A stretch of DNA of 64,000 nt, taken from Symsagittifera roscoffensis. Taxonomy: Eukaryota; Xenacoelomorpha; Acoela; Convolutidae. Below are positions 33,310-43,971 of this stretch, in pieces (positions within the stretch are counted from its first letter, which is position 1; every line of letters starts with the position of its first letter). A program made the position numbers and the translations under genes. The notes beneath the pieces were generated by a model that was not told the origin of the DNA, did not search any database, and saw only the letters and a program-made list of their open reading frames with translations. The stretch is taken from contig NC_087069.1 in assembly GCF_963678635.1 (NCBI RefSeq), positions 22,022,655 through 22,086,654 of the forward strand, in the 5' to 3' direction.

Positions 33310-34625
33310 AGGTGAAATAATTGAACAAAACACTCATACGTAAAAAAAAATTTACACACATTTTTTCTTTCTGATTTGTTAGGTTGATTGATCTAAAAAA
33401 AATTTACAAATATTTTAATTTCAGTTTTGAAAAACCAGTGCATTATTTGAAACCATAGTGCTAACCTTAGATAGTACACTAGTGTTTCAAATCATAGTGC
33501 ATTAGTGTTTGCGGCAATTGAACACGTATGTTTTAATCTGGTATATTATTATTTCAAATTATGCACTTTTTTTAGTTTTACTGATTTTCAAATTGTTGAC
33601 TAATGTTTCAAAAATTGAAACAATCTTTCAATTATGGCATTGAAGTATAACAAACAAGCATGTTTTATTCCTTAGAAAAATTTGCTAAATTCTGGAACAA
33701 TTTTTTGGTTTCAAAAGATGAGATGAATTCCAAAAAACCATTTTCTGATAATCTACCATTTTTCCATTTTGATCTGTTGGTTTTTTTGTCTTAGCGTGCG
33801 CAAACGGTACCCTAGATTAGAAACTTACAAGAACTCCAAATGAAAATATTTCATACTCACTGGTAGAATTTGTTTTGAAATGGCTTTTCAATGGCTTTAA
33901 AGTTAATTTTTTTTTGAAACTATATGTGATCAAACAGTTTCAGTTATAGTCAAACGTGATTTTTTCACTTACAGGCGTTGAAAAAACTGATGTTCAAAAA
34001 CATTTTCAGGAAAAAACCTTACGATCCGTTTGGTTGCGTTATTTTTCTCTTTGGTATAACTCAATTAAAAAGACAGTAGCTTACTAAGCTGAAACAAAAA
34101 TAAACTGGTAAAAGAAAATAACTAACATTGAGAAAGTAAGTAATTAAACAGTCAATGTTGTAAGATTTTAGAATTTCCCAGAAGCAACCATTTAAACGTG
34201 AAATCTTTTCATTGAGTGTGAGAAGTTTGACCATAACTGAAACTGTTTGATCAAATTTAATTTACAAAAAAAAAATTTAGGCCATTGAAAACCTGATTCA
34301 GATTTGAACATGCGGAATTTTTAAACCCAATTCGATCAATGAGTAGGTAAAAATTTCATTTGATTTTTGGTAAATTGTTAAATTAAGGTAAGGTTTTAGG
34401 CATGGTATAACAGAAAAAAAATGAAAAAAAAGGAACTTGAGCTCCATATCAAAATATCAAAAATGTAGTTTTTCAGAATCAAAAATAGTGTTTCAGGTTT
34501 CATTTCACCTTTTTGTAAAATAATGGGAAAATTTACTCAATTTTGTTTGGATGGTTTTAACTGAAATAAAGTCTGTAAAAATTTTTTTCCCAATCAGTAC
34601 CATTTGCACTTGGCTGATTTTACAA
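33310..34625 (+). repeat. Dispersed repeat P, copy 2
   Basis: Shorter, more diverged copy of 27790-29345, so the block reads P-Q-Q-Q-P. Confidence 0.65.
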
Positions 34626-34888
34626 TCTATTTTTTTTTGTTTAAATGTTATGTTTTGCTGTTATGCTGAGAGTTTTTTCCGTTTTATTCAGGTAGTTTTT
34701 AGTTTCCCTGTCGAATTATCAATTATTTATACTGGAGAAAAAAGTTTCGCAACCAATCAATTTTTATAATTTCAGTTTATTTTCTTATGAAATCTTGTGA
34801 TCATAAAATTGTTTCAACCCTTGTGTGAAACAAAACCTTTGAAACACATTTTGCCTGACTCATGAGTTGAAAAGAAAAAAATGAAATT

Positions 34889-34936
34889 TGACACAGTCAG
34901 CCTTTTACACCAACTGACACAGTCAGCCTTTTGAAC
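34889..34936 (+). repeat. 26-bp tandem duplication
   Basis: TGACACAGTCAGCCTTTT occurs at 34889 and again at 34915, a tandem duplication with a 26-bp period. The flanking 34626-35480 holds only AT-rich DNA and short low-complexity frames. Confidence 0.85.
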
Positions 34937-35479
34937 AAAAATCGTCAATTTCGATCCGGAAAAATATAATAAGTACTGAAATTTTTCTTTTCATCTTATG
35001 AGAGATGCAACTTCATATCACGTTTTTTGCTCAGTTTGAACATTGTGCAAAAGTGCTGAAAATTTTTCAACAGGAGGTTTTGAAAAGGAGCTTATTTTAG
35101 TTTTTTTTAGTTTCTCAGTTTTTTTTAATCTGTATTTGAGAAAAACTAAGATCATCTCTCATTTTTATTTTTAATTTCTCCAGTTGCGTTACTTTTTTCA
35201 CTTGTGAAATTTTTTTATCATTACCACCAAGTGATTTGACACGGTGAGAGGCAAGCTTAATTGCAAATACACTGGAGAAAAATGTGACGCAATAGTTTAC
35301 TGAAAAAAAATTATCAAGCAAAAAAACTTGCAAAAAAAGGGCAACGGCACTGATTGTTATAATCTTTGTAATAGGTAACACAAAACTTACCTTAGACTAA
35401 GAAATTACCAAAAAATTTTTAAAAAATTTACGTGCGCACTGGTAGAACCTGGTCAAGAAATACCACGTTTTTTATATGA

Positions 35480-35670
35480 AATACGTTCATGTGTATGCGG
35501 AATCCGCTGAAAACTTGTTTGTGGAATCCACCTACATTTTGGAACATATTTGAAGACTTGTCTGTGGAATCCAGGAAGATACAGACACAAAATTGTGCTC
35601 CTATCCAGTGCACAGTTTTGCCTCGTAATGACGATAGCTCGACCAAACAGTTCGACCAAACAGTTCAGTT
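35480..35670 (+). repeat. Fragment of the A/B/C and GGAATCC repeat families
   Basis: GGAATCCAGGAAGATACAGA with CACAAAATTGTGC and GCACAGTTTTGCCTCG matches 42318-42375 and 62755-62815, the distal part of the A/B/C repeat. It ends in a 13-bp tandem, CGACCAAACAGTT twice, at about 35640-35665. Confidence 0.7.
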
Positions 35671-37035
35671 ATGGTCAAATTTGTTGTTTTCACGCATGTT
35701 TTGGAAAAATTTCACCTTTGAAGTTCTGTTTTTTTTTCAGGAAAAGGCAAAAAATCTTACAAAATGTTTGCTTGTGTTACTTTCTTTCTCCAGTATATGC
35801 GAATTCCTAGCTGAAACGTTCATTTAGAAAACAACCTTGATAATATCATCCAATTAATCAATTGAACGTTAATTGAGACACAAATTGAATACCGTCTTCA
35901 TTACTTGAAATGATTTGAAACATATTTATAGCCCATTTTCACCTTAATTGCACAAAACAATTATTAAACTTCATAGATTGGATCAACCTCAACAATGCGA
36001 GCCAGACGTAATGAAAAATCACCAAATGGAAAAAAAAAACTTTGACCGTGGTTTTTATCTTGATTGGAAAAATTAACCAAGATGCTGGCGCTAAAAAACA
36101 AAAAAAATTCAATGAAAATACACTCGGCTAATATTTTTATAAATTTGAAAACGTGAGAACGAAAGGAGCCACCAGCACACGTATTTACTCTATCGAAAGT
36201 GGCTCTACTTTTGAGTAACAAAACCCAGGACAGCTCAAATTCTGGATTTTTGTTTACTATAAGGGATGAAAAAAGCACTTTTTTGACTGATGTCGACCTC
36301 AATTAAGAAATTGTTTATTATATTACTTTGTCGATTTCGGGTTTTCCAAGAGTTTAAGCATCCAGTATATAGTGGCAAAGCATTTGCAATTTTGAGAAAT
36401 GATTTACTATAGAAGAAATCTTGAAAAATTTTGATACATATGTTCAGATATTTTAACAAGAAAAAATAAACAAAGTGATAGTTTTCTTAATCTAGGCAAA
36501 AAATATCGAATCTTCTATTTTTCCAGAGGAAAGTATCAAACCTTTTTTTGAATAAAGTAACCAGAAGTGCGTTCAAAATTTTAATTGTCTTTATTGAGTT
36601 TTTGACGTGAGAAAAACAAAATAAACTTGTTCTTCAACACGTAAAAACCACTCATCATAAGGAGCGTTTCAAAAATAAATTTAAACTTTTTTATTTTTCC
36701 AGAAAAAATCAGCAACACTATGACCGGCTTTAAAAGGTTTCTAACGATACTTGCTATTTGATGAGCATTCGTTTTTGAGTAGGATTTTGACGCTGCTAAA
36801 TCATCAATTCGATACAAGTTCATCTTTAAAAAAGATAATGGGAAAGGTTAGCTGAAGTACAAAAGGATATCTGAAATTTGAAAAAATATATAATTTTTTG
36901 TTTTATTCTATTTTTATTAGAACTGATATTATAGTTGGTTGACCCCAGAAACTCAGTGTAGCTTACGCTTAGAAATGATTTGTTTAGAAACCTAAAAAAC
37001 AATAGTTGATTTTTTTAGAAAACTATAACTTCGTG
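35671..37035. other. AT-rich stretch upstream of the CAP-like gene
   Basis: Only short low-complexity frames. An AT-rich box (ATATATAATT) near 36887 lies about 150 bp before the CAP start codon and could be part of a promoter, but this is weak. Confidence 0.35.
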
Positions 37036-37133
37036 ATGAAATCTGATTGCTTGCATCTGGCTTTTGTTCTGTTGGCAAACTATAGAAGCAGCACCTTAGA
37101 GATAACAAACATAGACCTGGTGGACTTTGAAAA
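37036..37133 (+). CDS. CAP-like secreted protein, exon 1 (signal peptide)
   Basis: ATG at 37036 opens a frame starting M-K-S-D-C-L-H-L-A-F-V-L-L-A, a plausible short signal peptide, followed by a polar segment ending D-L-V-D-F-E. It ends in AAAA/GTAAGTA with two leftover bases (phase 2), which join the first base of exon 2 to make Lys. CAP (SCP/TAPS, antigen-5, GAPR-1) proteins are usually secreted and of varied function. No longer upstream frame is visible, and GTAAGT is a strong donor. This start was chosen because it gives a hydrophobic leader in the right frame. Confidence 0.6.
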
Positions 37134-37316
37134 GTAAGTATTTGTTTTATTTTTTTTCCGAAACAGAAATCACCAAATTCTACTATTGGAGCCGCAATAA
37201 TAAAAAAAATCACAAAAATTCATTTTCAAAAAAGTTGCAGCAGAAATTTTGAAATTTTTTAATTACCTGCAGCAACGTTTTTGGAAAACATATCAATTTT
37301 CGGAGTTAATTTATAG

Positions 37317-37438
37317 GCGGCAGTATGCGAGCCAGGGCTTTTTGAACAGTCATCCAGTGACGAAAGTGATTTGGGAGGAGCATAAAAAATATCGATCCAA
37401 TGCTGGTCTGCCTACAATTTCCTATAAAGACAGTTTGG
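37317..37438 (+). CDS. CAP-like protein, exon 2
   Basis: The exon follows acceptor TTATAG after a 183-bp intron and ends GTTTGG/GTGAGA in phase 1. It encodes the start of the CAP domain: V-I-W-E-E-H-K-K-Y-R-S-N-A-G-L-P, matching the family opening with His three residues before Tyr-Arg and a small residue plus Pro further on, then I-S-Y-K-D-S-L. The usual Asn after the His is Lys here. Composition is clearly more balanced than the introns. Confidence 0.7.
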
Positions 37439-39955
37439 GTGAGACAATAAATTAAATAAACGGAAAACTTTTTCGATAAAACTTTTCAGAAATTGATCAA
37501 AATCGGATTCAAAAATCGAATTGATAACCAAATACACTAAGATGGATTTCTAGACTGAAAGTTGCATTCTTGTGTACAGTCAAAAACTAAAAAATAAAGA
37601 TATTCTACATCATTCTAAAAAAATAACATTTAGAAAGAGTATGTAAGTATCCAGATCATTATTAGAAAAACATAGATACTGATATGATATTTATTCAGGG
37701 CATTTTATTAGAAAACGATAATGAAAACGTTCTAGACGACTTTGGCTAGTTTTCACTAAATGACTTGTGCTTAACTTTGTTATCATTTATTTACTTATTT
37801 ATTTTTCATTTTCAGCTTCAAAGGTTTAAAAATTTTTTTTTTTTTGCGTTTTTGCTTAATATTGAAAAATTGATCCCTGCGAATGCTTTTAAAAACATAG
37901 CATTTTCTCGAACCAAACTCTAAAAACACTCTTTTTTCTCTGGTTCACTAAACCATCACTCACGAAAACAGAGTGAATGTATATATTTTAGAAAAATTTT
38001 GCGTTGAGTTATTTCTGGAAAAATATTTGTTATCGACACCCAGAGGGAAAATTCAATTGTTTTACTTTATATATTCAAGATAATGATTGTCAAGAAACTT
38101 AAAAAGTATTATCTAAGTACAAGCTGCAAGTTGTAAAAACTAAACTGTAAACATATAATTTGTTCTTTTTACATACTAAGAAACCGTTGAAAAAACGTGC
38201 GTGTTTTTTATTTCGGCGTCTGAGAGAGGTATTTTTTGCCAGCAGATGGATCTTGGTCCTTGTTTAACGAAGCTTCTTCTAAAATGCAAAAAGTGGTGTT
38301 CATTGCCAGCAGATTAACAACGTTCCCTTTAATGTGCTCTTATTCAGGTCTTGATAATTTTTTCATGTTTTTTTCTTCTTGAAGAAATTTGAAAATGCGT
38401 TCATGCTTACATACAAATTTTTGCGTTGTTTTTACAATAATTTTCGTGTTTTTTTTATGTCTTCCGTTAAATGTAAGAAAGCTCAACTATTGTCAGAAAA
38501 ACTGTTAGGGTCTCGAAAAACTACAATTGTCATTAGTTTGAAAATGAACTTCCAGAAGATTGAGTTTCCAGCAGAAAAAAAACTTGAATGATCTTAATAG
38601 GAAAAAGTTTAAAAGAAAAAGTGCCAATCTTAAAAAATATTTGAAAGTCAAAGGGCTTCAGCGCGATGCATTTTTTATTAAAACCCTATGCTGAAAATTA
38701 ATCGATTTTTTTAAACAACTTTTTTTCGTCTCCTTCGTTTTTTTATTTTTCTGTTTTCTGGTTGCTAGGTTTAAGCTAGAAGCTTTTAATGATTCTGTGG
38801 AAAACCTTCCGCTACTCGTTTAAAAAACAAACTGAACTCAATTTTATCGAACAAAGATAACTCTCAAACACAAAAAAAACGATCACTACGGATTAGTTTA
38901 GCTTCAAAGGTTACATTAGACAATACAGGTTTTTGTTCTTTAATTACTACAATGATACTTCTTACGACTGCTCAGATAAAATCGTTGTTTGTATGTGGAA
39001 TATGAAATGACTGAAGATTTTTTTAAACTAGTAAATATTGAGCTCGAATAGCGTAGATATTCGTTGTCTTGTATCTATCTGCTGGTTACTTTCAGCTATC
39101 TCTACAAAAAATTATGTAGTTCAGTTTTTTTCTTTTTGTCAAGAGTTGATTTAAAACTTTTATAGCTAAAAAGAACCTCGCTTTTTGGCTGGCATAAATA
39201 ACTATCTCTGACCAAGATGTCAATGTTTAATTGATTCGCAGGCACGGTATTTGTTCAACCTTTGGTTATTATTTCATTTAAAAGTTCAAACTGAATACAC
39301 GATGAAAATATCTTTCAAGGTAAGATTAGGATATTTTAATGTAAATTCAAGGTAATTTCACCTCATTTTTCAGAGTTGAGGTGGGTTAATGTAAGGGTTT
39401 AGCTGCCCTAAGGTAAGTTTACCTTCTTTGTTAAGGTAACTTTTTCAGGTAAACTTGGGGTGACTTCAGGTAAAATTTAAGGTAGTTCCCGCACAGTTTT
39501 GGTGTATTCAGGTTGTAGTTGAATTGACTTGAGGTAAAGTTAGGAAGAACACTTTTTGCCTTTACTGTTTAAGTAACCTAAGGTAATTTTTAAGGTAAAA
39601 TTACCTCAAATTTTTATAGTAAAGTAAAATCTTTTTTTTTACACGCACATCAGTTTGATTGATTTCTAAGTGGATAGTTGGTTTTTTGTTTCTGAAACTA
39701 GTTTGCTCGAACAAGCTATGGAAGCAAATTAATCATAATTCATAGTGACAAAACGAATCAACTTGAGGCAAGCGGACAATAAAAGTTATGTCGGCGTTTT
39801 TTGAGATATTCAATGCAATATTTGACAAAAGAAATACCAAACTTCGGAATAGAAACTGACTTAAACAACTGTATAGCCAAGTAGGTGAAAACTTTAGTTG
39901 CTTTTGCTTTTTTCAACTGCCTTCTACGACTAACTGGAAAAAATTGTTTCTATAG
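37439..39955 (+). other. Intron 2 of the CAP-like gene (2517 bp)
   Basis: Bounded by GTGAGA and TCTATAG and supported by the correct phase-1 joining of exons 2 and 3. It is AT-rich, has two copies of TGCCAGCAGAT about 80 bp apart (38238, 38304), and contains the AGGTAA cluster listed separately. A 70-codon frame at 38379-38591 has no recognisable domain. Confidence 0.6.
39317..39620 (+). repeat. Dense cluster of AGGTAA motifs in CAP intron 2
   Basis: About ten occurrences of (A/C/G)AGGTAA or AAGGTAG within 300 bp, plus TTACCT complements forming small palindromes such as AAGGTAAGTTTACCTT at about 39412. These are near-perfect splice-donor sequences inside an intron, 330 bp before exon 3. Probably a degenerate short tandem or palindromic repeat. 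Confidence 0.65.
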
Positions 39956-40075
39956 CTAATGAAGCCAGTATGGAAAGTGTGTACATTTTGTCGCAAATTA
40001 CATGGGAATCATGTTCGCGGAAATTTGAGCATTCAAAGAATGTTCAAACAATTTCGAAATCAGCTAAAATACAAG
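39956..40075 (+). CDS. CAP-like protein, exon 3
   Basis: After a 2517-bp intron with acceptor TCTATAG, the phase-1 base joins CT to give Ala, and the frame reads A-N-E-A-S, then K-F-E-H-S-K-N-V. This is the part of CAP domains with alternating Ala followed by a Cys and the zinc-ligand His in H-S. The His is present. It ends ACAAG/GTAAGTAT in phase 1, an excellent donor. The intermediate Cys (W-E-S-C-S) also fits the family. Confidence 0.68.
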
Positions 40076-40255
40076 GTAAGTATGGCCATTTGTTTGGAAA
40101 TGTTCCTGTAAAAAAAAAGAAAACTATCTTGCTGCCAATACTGTTTTAGTGAATAATTGCAGAGTTTTGTCAGAATGTGTGAAATGTTTCTATTCAGTTG
40201 AGTATCTCAAAGACAAGTCATATTTTGTTTTTCTTACAGTGATATAATTTGATAG

Positions 40256-40422
40256 GTGTAAACACGGCGGAATTGAAAGACTTTTCAACAACTGTAGATG
40301 TTCAGAATATAGTAAGGAAATGGTATGAAACAAAACGGACTTATCAGTTCCCTGGAGGTGACCAACCTTTCGAGTCATGCAGCAACGCAACAACTGCAAA
40401 AGATTATGGTTTGTTTACACAG
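40256..40422 (+). CDS. CAP-like protein, exon 4
   Basis: Acceptor TTTGATAG after a 180-bp intron; phase 1 restores Gly. The exon reads G-V-N (family G-E-N), later I-V-R-K-W-Y-E-T (family W-Y-x-E), a Tyr-Phe stretch, F-E-S-C-S, and D-Y-G-L-F-T-Q (family G-H-F-T-Q). Thus two of the four cavity residues, Glu of G-E-N and His of G-H-F, are replaced by Val and Leu. It ends ACACAG/GTAAAT in phase 0. If unspliced, nine more codons lead to a TGA at 40450. I could not find the expected final exon with the Val-Trp and Gly-Asn motifs downstream. Confidence 0.68.
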
Positions 40423-40477
40423 GTAAATTTTTCAGAAGGAGTTAATCAATGAAAATTTGTAAAACTCATTCTTGTTC

Positions 40478-40493
40478 AATAAAGGAAAATAAA
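40478..40493 (+). terminator. Possible poly-A signals after CAP exon 4
   Basis: AATAAA at 40478-40483 and again in AAAATAAAA just after, 28 bp beyond the TGA reached by reading through the exon 4 donor. They would allow a short transcript ending here, encoding a CAP domain without its C-terminal part. Confidence 0.35.
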
Positions 40494-40678
40494 AATAAGG
40501 TCTTCGCTTGGACTTAGTGATATGCTGTTTTTGCTGTGTTAAGAATTTTTTCTTTATTGCAAAGTAAACCAAAAAACAAATTGCATTTTCAAGTTCGTCG
40601 TCTGAAAATACAATTTGTTTTCAAAGGCTTAGTTTCATTTACAGTGTTACACAATGTAAAATTAAAGTTCGAGTAAAG

Positions 40679-42660
40679 TAATTAGATTCTGCATCTGCCC
40701 TGAACGAAACTCTGCAATCAGCTTTTCCTTCAGCTAGCCCAATCAGCTCGTTTCTATGTCTGGATGCAGTCGAAGAAAATTTACTCAACAAGATCTAAAA
40801 GAGCGAATCGCAATTATAAGTTCATTATCAATTTTTCAAAATATTTACAGCATGGAACTTGTCAAATAAATTACAGCAGAGCTCCATCGTTCTTAGTCTT
40901 GCATACAGCATTATGAATAAAAAACTACCAAATATAGGTTCGCTGAAGTCGAAACTGATTTCAATAACAATTGAACCTAAGTTTTGTCAATCTGAAATAT
41001 ATATTTTTAAAAGGTTCATTGATTGCTTTTTGAATTTTTTCACCGTTTAGATACTTTGTGACTGTATGCCTGACTCTATCCATGATCTGAATTCCATAAG
41101 TGGAATTGCCTAAAAGCTTCTTAGTTCTAAGGGTTTTTAGAGGGTTGTCAGAGGGTTTTCATCGCATTCTCTTATAGCATCTACCAAAGACTTCACGAAA
41201 ATCTTTTGAAAAATTCTCAAACAAATTTAAAGTCTTACAAAAATTCTTGAAAAATTACTGTGCTCACGATAACCATCCACAATAAAACATTTAAGGTTTT
41301 ATCGGCCCTTTTTATAGTCAGTTTTACATTTTGGTTATGTTTCATTGTAAGAAAGACCCTACCATACTCTGTTATAACTAGCTTTGAAAATCGGCCTATC
41401 ATTTATCTCATCCACAGTAATTTTAGCACATCTTGATACGTTGAGAAGATATAGAGCATCAAGTTTATCGATCAATTTAAGACTATTCGATGAGTTTTTG
41501 TAGAAAGTCTCATCAACAGCAGCTTTTCGATTGAATGAAATTGAAGGTCAGCCGGTCTTTTATTCTGTTTTTTTTTCAGAAATTTTTTTTTCGCAATATG
41601 GATAAGGGTGTTGTTTGTAGATTCATCCAAGCACATGTTTTTTAGATTTAAAACAGTACATCTGGATTTTGACAGATTAAATAGTTTTTTGAGAAAACTA
41701 TATCAGTTTTCCGTTGCTTCGAGGTTGGAACAAAATTTGCTTCCAGGTTGTAACCACTGCAGAAAATATTCGATCGTAAAGTTTCCATTTTACTTTGAGG
41801 TGTTTGTTTTTAAATTTAGTTTTCCCAAACATATGGGGCACACTTTCGATTCGAAGCTTTTTCAGGATAATTTGCTCATTAAGCCCACTGATTCACTGTT
41901 TTTCAAAGCCAGTAAAATTTTGTGCTTGGTAGGATATTTCTAATTTGATTGAAAAATGTTTCCCCTTTTGGCACCTCTTGAAAATCCAGCTCCTCTGGGC
42001 TATCGAACTAGAAAACCCAGCTTTTCTTACGGGACCTCTCAATCTTTTCAAAAATAGTCACATTCTTAATATACAATCAGTTGAGTTTTCTGAATTCGCA
42101 AAAATTGGGTGACATATCAGCTTTCTCTGAGTCTTCGACGATTTCTTCCTTATATTCAAATTTGCCAACCGCAAAATATCAGTACGAGGCCAGTTTCTGA
42201 ATTTGAGAATTGTAAGAGGATTCCGTAACAAGGACGTTCCCTTTGTTTTTGTTTTATTCTTTCATTTTTGTTAACGTTCCGACAAAATTTTAACATGTTT
42301 AAAGGCTAGTCTTTGGAATGCAGGAATATCTAGACACAGAAATGTGCGCCTCTTCACTGCACAGTTTGACCTCGATTGTTCTTATTCATATCAATTTCAC
42401 TAATAGGTCCCCTCAATCATTTCAAAAGCAGTCAAAGTCTTAATACATCTCTTCAGATCTATAATCAAATCATTGTTTTGAATATTCTGAATTCGCAAAA
42501 CTTGGGTTGACATATCAGTTTTTTTCTGGAACTCTCACGATTTCATCTGCTTATGAAAATTGTCAACCGCAAAGTTTTCATACCGTTCGTTCATTTGATC
42601 AGAGATTTTTTCATTCTTTCAAACGATTTTTTGCATTCTTTTTCATTCATTCTATCTCAA
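40679..42660 (+). repeat. Dispersed repeat A/B/C, copy A (longest)
   Basis: Starts GTAATTAGATTCTGCATCTG and ends near CATTCTATCTCAACCAAAA. The first half matches copy B (43109-43971) and the second half matches copy C (61686-63110), with the middle (about 41250-41640) shared by all three. It contains a 111-codon frame (41608-41943) similar to one in copy C (62148-62405); because both repeats share it, it may be a coding remnant of the repeat, but I recognise no domain. Confidence 0.75.
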
Positions 42661-43108
42661 CCAAAATAGTAAAAAATTAAAATATCAGCTATTTTTTACC
42701 CTAAACGTCAAAAACCCCAAATGTTTTAAAAAGTTCAGTTTCACTTCTAATTAGTTCAAACTTTTAACAGTGCATCCTTTATTATAACGTGATTGGTTTT
42801 GTGCTGTCTCCATCACCTTGAACTTGTTTCCTTGGTGGAAAAAACATACATCCTTATTTTGTCTGCTCATTTGTAACAGACATATAACTTATAGTTCTAG
42901 TACCATTGTTTCTACTGTTAGGTTTGTTGCTTCATCCAGTACTCTTCTATACTCTTCTATATACATAAACTTTCTAGAACCCGTTGTTTTTTTTTAAATA
43001 TATTTCTGCTTAATAGGGCTTTTTCTGAGTTGTTTAACTAATTCTTGCTAAAAAAAACAAAGCATCTCGGTACTTTTTTCTATGAGTGGTTCAACACATT
43101 CGAGTGAG
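42661..43108. other. Spacer between repeats A and B
   Basis: AT-rich, with a short tandem of ACTCTTCTAT near 42945-42965. Nothing else is visible. Confidence 0.4.
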
Positions 43109-43971
43109 GTAATTAGATTCTGCATCTGCCCTGAACGAATCTCTGCAATGAGCTTTTCTTTCAGCTAGCACAAGCAGCTCATTTCTATGTATGGATGCCT
43201 TCGAAAAAAAATTATTTAGCATGATCTAAAAGAGCGAATCGCAAATATGTGTTCATTATCATTTTTTCAAAATTACTTAGCGCACAGAAATATTTCGTTT
43301 TTTATTTTTATTGTTTTAAAAAGGTTCATTGATTGCTTTTTGAAATTTTTCACAGCTTGGATACTTTGTGAATGTATGCCTGACTGTATTCATGATCTGA
43401 ATTGCCTAAAAGCTTTTTAGTTCAGAGGGTTTACAGAGGGTTGTCAGAGGGTTTTCATCTCTTTCTCTTCTAGCATCTACCAAAGACTGTACAAAATTCA
43501 TTTTAAAAAATTCTTAAACAAAATTACAGTCTTACAAAAAAACTCTTAAAACGTCTTACACTGATCGCTATAATCATCCACATTAAAACATTCATATCTT
43601 TATCGGCCTTTTTTACAGCCAGCTTTATATTTTGGTTATGTTTTCTTGTAAGAAAGACCCTACCATACTCTTTATATGAAAAACTCCGTTATTGCTAGCT
43701 TTTAAAATCGGCCTATCATTTATCTCATGATCAGTAAATTTTGCATCAGTCTTTTAACCTTGAGAAGAGATAGAGCATCAAGTTAATCGATAAATTTAGG
43801 ACTAGCCGATGAAATTTTGTAGAAAATGTCATCAACAGCAGTATATCGATTGAATGAAATGGAAGGTCGACCGATCAATTTTTTAGTTTTGTTTTTCATA
43901 CAAAATTCTATACAACTTTCGAAAAATGGAAAGGGTGTAGTTTTTAGATTCATTCAAACCTATGTTTCCTA
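43109..43971 (+). repeat. Dispersed repeat A/B/C, copy B, cut at the 17.7-kb block
   Basis: Follows copy A closely, with indels, until ATTCATTCAAACCTATGTTT, and then changes abruptly at about 43971 to GC-richer gag sequence. Copy A and copy C both continue at this point with a TAGATTTAAAACAG phrase that is missing here. Confidence 0.75.

Noticed and set aside
40853-40955. Candidate final CAP exon reading A-W-N-L-S-N-K-L after TTTACAG
   Set aside because: The Trp-Ser-Lys-Leu pattern loosely fits, but the frame does not match the phase-0 end of exon 4, the other C-terminal CAP motifs are absent, and the segment lies at a copy of the A/B/C repeat.
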